A DNA stretch of 64,000 bases, from NCBI GenBank assembly GCA_937892955.1, contig CALBKH010000003.1, positions 40,084 to 104,083 on the forward strand, given 5' to 3'. This DNA is from an uncultured Alphaproteobacteria bacterium (GTDB lineage Bacteria > Pseudomonadota > Alphaproteobacteria > Rhizobiales > Ancalomicrobiaceae). Below the pieces are notes generated by a model, which did no database searches, had not been told where the DNA came from, and saw nothing but the letters and a program-made list of their open reading frames with translations. Shown piece after piece: positions 59,288 through 64,000 of this stretch; position 1 is the stretch's first letter, and each line of letters opens with the position of its first letter. The position numbers were made by a program, and so were the translations under genes.

Positions 59288-59929
59288 ATGGCGGGACAGG
59301 ACGACGACGGCGTGGCGATCGGCGCGGACGGGCGGCCGCGGTGTTGGTGGCCGGGCGACGACGAGCTCTATCGCCGCTATCACGACGAGGAGTGGGGCCG
59401 GCCGGTCGGCGACGATCGCAAGCTCTTCGAGAAGCTCTGTCTCGAGGGCTTCCAGTCCGGCCTGTCGTGGATCACCATCCTGAGGAAGCGCGAGAACTTC
59501 CGCCGCGCCTTCGCCGGTTTCGATCCGGAGACGATCGCCCGGTTCGACGAACAGGACACGGATCGCCTGCTCACCGACCCCGGCATCGTGCGCCATCGCG
59601 GCAAGATCGAAGCGGTCCTGACCAACGCCCGGCGCTACCTCGAGCTGATCGAGAAGGAGGGCTCGCTCGCCGGCTTCGTCTGGCGCTTCGAGCCGGACGG
59701 CGCGACGCGGCCGGCGCGGATCACCAAGACGGCGGTCTGCGCCATGTCCACCACGAAGGAATCGACCGCCCTGTCGAAGGAACTGCGCAAGCGCGGCTGG
59801 GCCTTCGTCGGACCGACCACGGCCTATGCCTTCATGCAGTCGATGGGGCTGGTCAACGACCACATGGAAGGGTGCTGGGTGCGCGAAGCGGTGGAGAAGG
59901 AGCGCGCCGCCTTCGTCCGGCCGGGTTGA
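59288..59929 (+). CDS. tag: DNA-3-methyladenine glycosylase I
   Basis: Removes 3-methyladenine from alkylated DNA. The 213-residue protein begins with the zinc-ligand region 'RCWWPG' and 'YHDEEWGRPV', has the helix-hairpin-helix-like part 'GFQSGLSWITILRKRENFRRAF', and ends with 'NDHMEGCW', which supplies the other zinc ligands (H and C). The Cys at the N-terminal site is at residue 19 because of a 15-residue extension compared with E. coli Tag. The ATG at 59288 follows GGGGGACGAG. Confidence 0.95.
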   Translation: MAGQDDDGVAIGADGRPRCWWPGDDELYRRYHDEEWGRPVGDDRKLFEKLCLEGFQSGLSWITILRKRENFRRAFAGFDPETIARFDEQDTDRLLTDPGIVRHRGKIEAVLTNARRYLELIEKEGSLAGFVWRFEPDGATRPARITKTAVCAMSTTKESTALSKELRKRGWAFVGPTTAYAFMQSMGLVNDHMEGCWVREAVEKERAAFVRPG

Positions 59930-60065
59930 AGGGGGACACCCCGCGACGACCATTCGCGTCGGCGACTTTGTACTTCCGCCTCGTCTTCTCCATAGTGCCG
60001 AGGCACTCCTGGAGCGGGGTCGTCCCGACCCGCCGCCTACCCTCCGCCAGACGAGCCCGCTTTCG

Positions 60066-60911
60066 ATGTCCCGACCGACCGACCCTTCGCCGCTCATCCC
60101 TCGCGCCTCGGGCCCGCGGACCTGGACGCGCCGGCGGGTGACGGCGGCGCTCGGCGGCCTCCTGATGACGACGCTGGCGGTGCCGGCCCGCGCTCAGGAG
60201 GCGGAACCACCGCTCGACCCGCGGCTCGCCGCCGACACGGTCACCTTCCAGGTGCGCAAGCACATCTTCAAGGGTTCGCTGGTGCGCCCGCGGGTCGGAC
60301 CGAAGCGGCCGGGGATCCTGCTCATCCCCGATCAGCGCGGTCCCAACCCCTATTGGCGCGGCCTCGCCCGGCGCCTCGCCATGGACGGATTCGTCGTCCT
60401 GCTGCCCGATCTCCTCGCGCCCTTCAATCTGCCGGAAGGGTCGGACGAGGGCATGAACCTGATGGCACGGATCATCCCGGCCGAACATCAGCTGGCGCTC
60501 GACGCCGCCGCCGATCTCCTCGCCAAACATCCCGAGTGCAACGGCTCGATCGCGGTGATCGGCTTCGTCTGGGGCGGTCCCTATGCCATGCAGTTCGCCA
60601 TCACCGGCGCACGGGTGAAGGCGGCCGTGATCTATTACGCGACGCTGCCGTCGCCGGAGAAGGTGGCGACGGCCAAGGTGCCGGTGTTGTTCCACTGGGC
60701 GGAGAACGACCCGCGCACCGCGCCGCAGATCGAAGCGGTCGAGAAACGGATGATCGGTGCGGCGCGGGTGTTCCAATCCTGGGTCTATCCCGGGCTCGCC
60801 GGCGCCTTCGCCTCCGACCCCGGCTCCCGCGGCTACGACAAGGAAGCGGCCGATCGCGCCTACGATCGCACGGTCTTCTTCCTCAGGCGCCATCTCGGGG
60901 TGACCGGCTGA
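60066..60911 (+). CDS. Exported dienelactone-hydrolase-like protein lacking the catalytic triad
   Basis: Alpha/beta-hydrolase of the dienelactone hydrolase family by fold, 281 residues, with a twin-arginine type leader ('TWTRRRVTAALGG', cleavage near ARAQ at residue 44). The family elbow G-F-C-x-G-G reads 'GFVWGG', so the nucleophile Cys/Ser is Val168; the usual Y-P-G-x-x-H-A-F reads 'YPGLAGAF', so the catalytic His is Gly246. Asp215 ('ENDPR') may remain. It should therefore be inactive as a hydrolase unless it uses other residues; a binding or structural role is possible. The ATG at 60066 gives the leader; upstream open frame overlaps tag. Confidence 0.88.
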   Translation: MSRPTDPSPLIPRASGPRTWTRRRVTAALGGLLMTTLAVPARAQEAEPPLDPRLAADTVTFQVRKHIFKGSLVRPRVGPKRPGILLIPDQRGPNPYWRGLARRLAMDGFVVLLPDLLAPFNLPEGSDEGMNLMARIIPAEHQLALDAAADLLAKHPECNGSIAVIGFVWGGPYAMQFAITGARVKAAVIYYATLPSPEKVATAKVPVLFHWAENDPRTAPQIEAVEKRMIGAARVFQSWVYPGLAGAFASDPGSRGYDKEAADRAYDRTVFFLRRHLGVTG

Positions 60912-60930
60912 CGCGAGCGCCCACGGAAGC

Positions 60931-62445
60931 TCAGCGGCGCGGATCGCCGTGGGGGCCGGAGAGGAGATGCACCGTGTAGGTGTCGACGACCCGGCCGCGC
61001 AGGGTGCGCTCGCGGGTTCCCAGGCTCCGAACCTCGTCGAAACGGCCGGCGAAGCGCGCCAACTCGCTCTTGCGGGCGCGGGTGACGAAGAGCGCCGGCT
61101 TCTCCAACATCGCCGGATCGGGCGGCGGCAGGTGCGCGTATCGTTCGGGATCGGCGAGCGGAACGACATGGTCGGTGCCGAGGCGGCGCATGAACTGGCC
61201 GGCGAGCGCGTAGCTCGGCACGGCGATCGAGGCCGCTCCGGTCTCGCGGCGCAGCGCTTCGATATCGGCGGCGAAGGCGTCCCAGCCGCGCATCTGCGCC
61301 GTTGGATCGCGTTCCGGCGGCAGCACCACCAGCGCCACCACGGCATGGACGTAGAGGAGCGCCGTCACGCCGAAGCCGAGCGGGGCGGCGATGCGAGCGG
61401 CGGTGGCGGCGAGCCGCGCCGTGCGGCCGTCGAGATCGGCGACGGCGGGGATCGCGCGCGCCGCCATCCAGGCGAAGCCGGCATAGAGCGGCGCCGGCCA
61501 GTTGCCCTCGATGCCGCCGTGGAAGGAATGGAAGACGAGATAGGCGAGGAAGGGCAGCGAGGTGACGAGCGGCAGCGCCGCCGCTCCCTCCCCCGCCCGC
61601 CACGACCGCGCGGTGCGCAGCGCCCCCCACACGGCGAACGGCGCCAGCGGCAGACCGATCAGCAGCCACTGCACGCCGAGGAACTCGAGGAACTTCTCCG
61701 GCCGCATCCCGTGCGGCACGGTGCGGCCGAACTGTTTGGCGAAGGAGATCCAGCCGTGCTCGGCGTTCCACAGGACGACGGGGGTGAAGAGAGCGACGGC
61801 GATCGCGCCTCCGGCCCACAGCTGCCAGGTGGCGAACCAGCGCCGCGTCTCGCGCGTCGACACCAGCCACACGACGATGCCGAGGCCGAGGAACAGCACC
61901 GAATATTTGGAGAAGAGGCCGAGGCCGGCGGCCACCCCGACGGCGAGCCACCAGTTCGGGTTCCGCGACGTGGCGAGTTCGGCGAGCGCCCACACCGTCG
62001 CGCCCCAGAAGAACACCGAGGGCGTGTCCGGGGTCATCAGCACCGAGCCGGCGCCGATCAGGATGGTGGCGTTGAAGAGCACGACGGCGCGGGTCGCGGT
62101 GGCGCGGCCGTCGACGAGCGCGACGGTGCGCCACAGCAGGAACGATCCGACGAAGGTGGCGAGCGGCGAGAACACCCGGAGGCCGAAGGCGGTGTCGCCG
62201 AAGATCTCGCGCCCCGCCCGGATCACCCAGGCGACCATCGGCGCATGGTCGTAGTAGCCGGCCTGCAGCTTCAGCGACCACAGACGGTAATAGGCTTCGT
62301 CGTCGGTGAGCCCGGCGAAGCCGGCGACGATCAGGCGGGCGACGAGCAGCAGCGTCAGGGCGCCGACCAGCGGGATCGGCGGCAGACCGATCGTCGTCTC
62401 ACGCCGCGTGGGAGCCGCAACCGCCACCGCGCCCGCCTCACTCAC
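60931..62445 (-). CDS. Glycosyltransferase family 39 protein (ArnT/PMT-like)
   Basis: Inner-membrane glycosyltransferase with about 11-12 helices, 504 residues, of the ArnT/protein O-mannosyltransferase type, which uses undecaprenyl-phosphate sugars. The catalytic acidic residues lie in the first periplasmic loop 'GLTDDEAYYRLWS', followed by 'YYDHAPMVAW'. Further motifs include 'LMTPDTPSVFFWG' and the membrane segments 'YSVLFLGLGIVVWL'. The start is GTG at 62445, which overlaps the stop of the upstream GT2/GtrA gene by 8 nt, so the two are translationally coupled. Confidence 0.9.
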   Translation of the reverse strand: MSEAGAVAVAAPTRRETTIGLPPIPLVGALTLLLVARLIVAGFAGLTDDEAYYRLWSLKLQAGYYDHAPMVAWVIRAGREIFGDTAFGLRVFSPLATFVGSFLLWRTVALVDGRATATRAVVLFNATILIGAGSVLMTPDTPSVFFWGATVWALAELATSRNPNWWLAVGVAAGLGLFSKYSVLFLGLGIVVWLVSTRETRRWFATWQLWAGGAIAVALFTPVVLWNAEHGWISFAKQFGRTVPHGMRPEKFLEFLGVQWLLIGLPLAPFAVWGALRTARSWRAGEGAAALPLVTSLPFLAYLVFHSFHGGIEGNWPAPLYAGFAWMAARAIPAVADLDGRTARLAATAARIAAPLGFGVTALLYVHAVVALVVLPPERDPTAQMRGWDAFAADIEALRRETGAASIAVPSYALAGQFMRRLGTDHVVPLADPERYAHLPPPDPAMLEKPALFVTRARKSELARFAGRFDEVRSLGTRERTLRGRVVDTYTVHLLSGPHGDPRR

Positions 62446-63556
62446 GCCAGGTGAAGACGGCGGAGACGGTGTAGTTGAACACCGCGCTCATCACCGCCCC
62501 GGCGAAACCGGCGACCCACGGGCCGGTCTGCATCATCTCGAACAGACCGGTAGCGACCCCCATATTGGCGACCGTGCCGACGAAGCAGACGGCGTAGAAG
62601 GTCAGGAGGCCGACGACGAAGCGGAAGCCGGTGAGGCGCCGGTCGCGATAGGTGAGCTGGTTGTTGAGCAGGAAGTTCCAGGTCATGGCGACGACCGTGG
62701 CGGAGAACTCGCCCCAGGCGAAGGTGGTGTCGAAGGCGTGCAGAGCCGCCATGAGCGCGATCAGATGGACGAGGATGCCCGAGGCGCCGACCGCCACGAA
62801 CATCAGGAAGCGGACCGGCACGACGCCGCCGGAGAGCTTGGAGAACAGGAGGCCGAGGTATTCGGCGGTCACCAGACTGTCGAGCTTCGACTCACCCGCC
62901 AGACGCTCGCGGAAGGTGAAGGGCAGCTCCACCGTCCTCAGCTTCTTCGGCGCCGAGGCGACGATGTCGAGCAGGATCTTGAAACCCTCGCGCGACAGGC
63001 TGCCGGCGACCGCCTCGACCTCGGCGCGGCGGATCATGAAGAAGCCGCTCATCGGGTCGGTGAGGTCGATGTGCAGGAAGCGGCGGGCGAGCGCCGTCGC
63101 CGTCTCACTGCCCCAGGCACGGATCGAGGAGAAGCCGTCGCCCTGCGACCCGCCTTCGACGTAGCGGCTGCCGACCACCAGTTCGGCGCCGTCGCGGATC
63201 GCGTCGAGCATCTTCGGCAACAGAGCCTCGTCGTGCTGAAGATCGGCGTCCATCACCGCGACGGTGGGCGCGGCCGACGACAACATGCCCTCGATACAGG
63301 CGCCGGCGAGACCGCGGCGGCCGACGCGACGGATGCAGCGCACCCGCGGATCGGTGAGCGAGATCTCCTTGGCCACCCGCCAGGTGCCGTCCGGGCTGTC
63401 GTCGTCGACGAAGATCACCTCCCAGTCGATGCCGACGAGGGTCGCCGCCAGACGCCGCACCAGTTCCGGCACGTTGGCGCTCTCCTTGTAGGTCGGCACG
63501 ACGATCGAGAGTTCGGGCGCGACGGTCGAGGCGGCGGCTTGCACGGCGGCTTCCAT
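62438..63556 (-). CDS. Family 2 glycosyltransferase with a GtrA domain (dolichol-phosphate mannosyltransferase-like)
   Basis: A 372-residue fusion. The first 230 residues are a GT2 domain close to polyprenyl-phosphate mannose/glucose synthases: 'LSIVVPTYKESANVPELV', 'VDDDSPDGT', 'MDADLQHDE' and 'DPMSGFFMIRR'. The remaining part is a GtrA domain with four transmembrane helices ('FLMFVAVGASGILVHL', 'YRDRRLTGFRFVVGLLTFY'). It should load a sugar onto undecaprenyl phosphate; the GtrA part may flip it, and the adjacent GT39 protein could use the product. This functional pairing is an inference from gene order. It is the first gene of the pair. Confidence 0.92.
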   Translation of the reverse strand: MEAAVQAAASTVAPELSIVVPTYKESANVPELVRRLAATLVGIDWEVIFVDDDSPDGTWRVAKEISLTDPRVRCIRRVGRRGLAGACIEGMLSSAAPTVAVMDADLQHDEALLPKMLDAIRDGAELVVGSRYVEGGSQGDGFSSIRAWGSETATALARRFLHIDLTDPMSGFFMIRRAEVEAVAGSLSREGFKILLDIVASAPKKLRTVELPFTFRERLAGESKLDSLVTAEYLGLLFSKLSGGVVPVRFLMFVAVGASGILVHLIALMAALHAFDTTFAWGEFSATVVAMTWNFLLNNQLTYRDRRLTGFRFVVGLLTFYAVCFVGTVANMGVATGLFEMMQTGPWVAGFAGAVMSAVFNYTVSAVFTWRE

Positions 63557-63874
63557 GGACGAGGTGTCTTTCGAGAAGAAGATCTGCGGTGGTCGACGGC
63601 GACTTCGGAGATCCCGTCATGCCGCACCGCCGCATGGCCGCGAACCGTGGCCGATTTGAGGGAGAAATACAATCGGCGTGACGGAATGTCATCGATACCG
63701 CCACCGCATCGCCCCGCGGGACGATCACGACCGCACGAACCGGCGTGCGCCCTCGAAAGGACCACGTGGCATCGACATGTCGAAGTCGGCGCTCCGGAAA
63801 CCCCTTCTCCCCTCGAGGGACCGTTGCGTAATTCTCGAGAGCACGGATTTGCAGACTTGGTGGACATGAACTCA

Positions 63875-63988
63875 GCCGTCATCCCCGGCGAGCCGCAGGC
63901 GATGGAAGGGGACCCAGCGACGTTTCGGTTCGGCGAGACGCCGCCTGGATCCCCTTCCCCTCCGCTGCGCGTCGGCCGGGGATGATGG
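63875..63988. repeat. Intergenic palindrome (family C), copy 2
   Basis: Arms at about 63875-63916 and 63945-63988 (GCCGTCATCCCCGGCGAGC and its near reverse complement) share the outer CCGTCATCCCCGG and inner GGAAGGGGA / TGGATCCCCTTCC words with the element at 23360-23470. The remaining sequence from 63557 to the window end (444 bp) has no supported gene; it should contain the promoter of the glycosyltransferase pair. Confidence 0.8.
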
Positions 63989-64000
63989 GGTGGACGGCCC

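Overview
The window is 64 kb of very GC-rich chromosome from an alphaproteobacterium, most likely of the order Hyphomicrobiales (Rhizobiales). The grounds are inference from gene content: small families largely confined to that group (DUF2093, DUF4170, DUF6101, DUF3422), a LysR regulator of the VtlR/LsrB type beside a DUF1127 gene, a plant-type glutamate-cysteine ligase, and several families of intergenic palindromes like those scattered through Rhizobiales genomes. No rRNA or tRNA genes, prophage, insertion sequence, CRISPR array or large biosynthetic cluster was found. Most genes are housekeeping, packed head to tail with short or overlapping junctions, and GTG and TTG starts are common.

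Layout. 0-3.4 kb (minus strand): threonine synthase, an M16 peptidase and a RimJ/RimL-type acetyltransferase. 3.8-9.9 kb (plus): tldD, then an RND efflux adaptor and pump, followed by a 35-residue lipoprotein with its own terminator. 10.4-16.5 kb: a lipid A/Kdo block (pmbA, cysQ-like, DUF4170, acyltransferase, waaA, lpxK on the minus strand, with DUF2093 convergent). 16.8-21.6 kb: DUF6101, a patatin-like phospholipase, a haloacetate/fluoroacetate dehalogenase-type hydrolase and a fused CoA-transferase. 21.9-32.6 kb: purD, ubiA, tadA, a pseudouridine synthase with a long disordered tail, rsmD, a chemoreceptor, mutL and a HAD phosphatase.

32.6-43.1 kb: a ThDP-dependent enzyme, a fused APH-like/P-loop kinase, a fused acyl-CoA synthetase/acetyltransferase, a tandem universal stress protein, an atypical SDR and xseA. 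43.3-48.6 kb: rsmE, a RelE-type toxin-antitoxin module, gshA, DUF937, and the divergent DUF1127/LysR pair. 49-54 kb: a DMT-family exporter, a Gly/Asp-rich orphan and the lutABC lactate-oxidation operon. 54-64 kb: DUF3422, cytochrome c, DUF2189, L,D-transpeptidase, cheZ, tag, a dienelactone-hydrolase-like protein that has lost its triad, and two overlapping membrane glycosyltransferase genes.

The most unusual items are: a roughly 104-bp structured element present twice (near 18.5 and 44.8 kb), once ending inside the gshA stop codon; an exported, apparently catalytically dead dienelactone hydrolase homologue; a hydrolase carrying the full residue set of fluoroacetate dehalogenase; the VtlR/LsrB-DUF1127 divergon; a toxin-first TA module with repeats upstream that look like operators; a 38-bp tandem hairpin array; and several dispersed palindrome families. 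I could not run searches, so family assignments rest on motifs and remembered family features.
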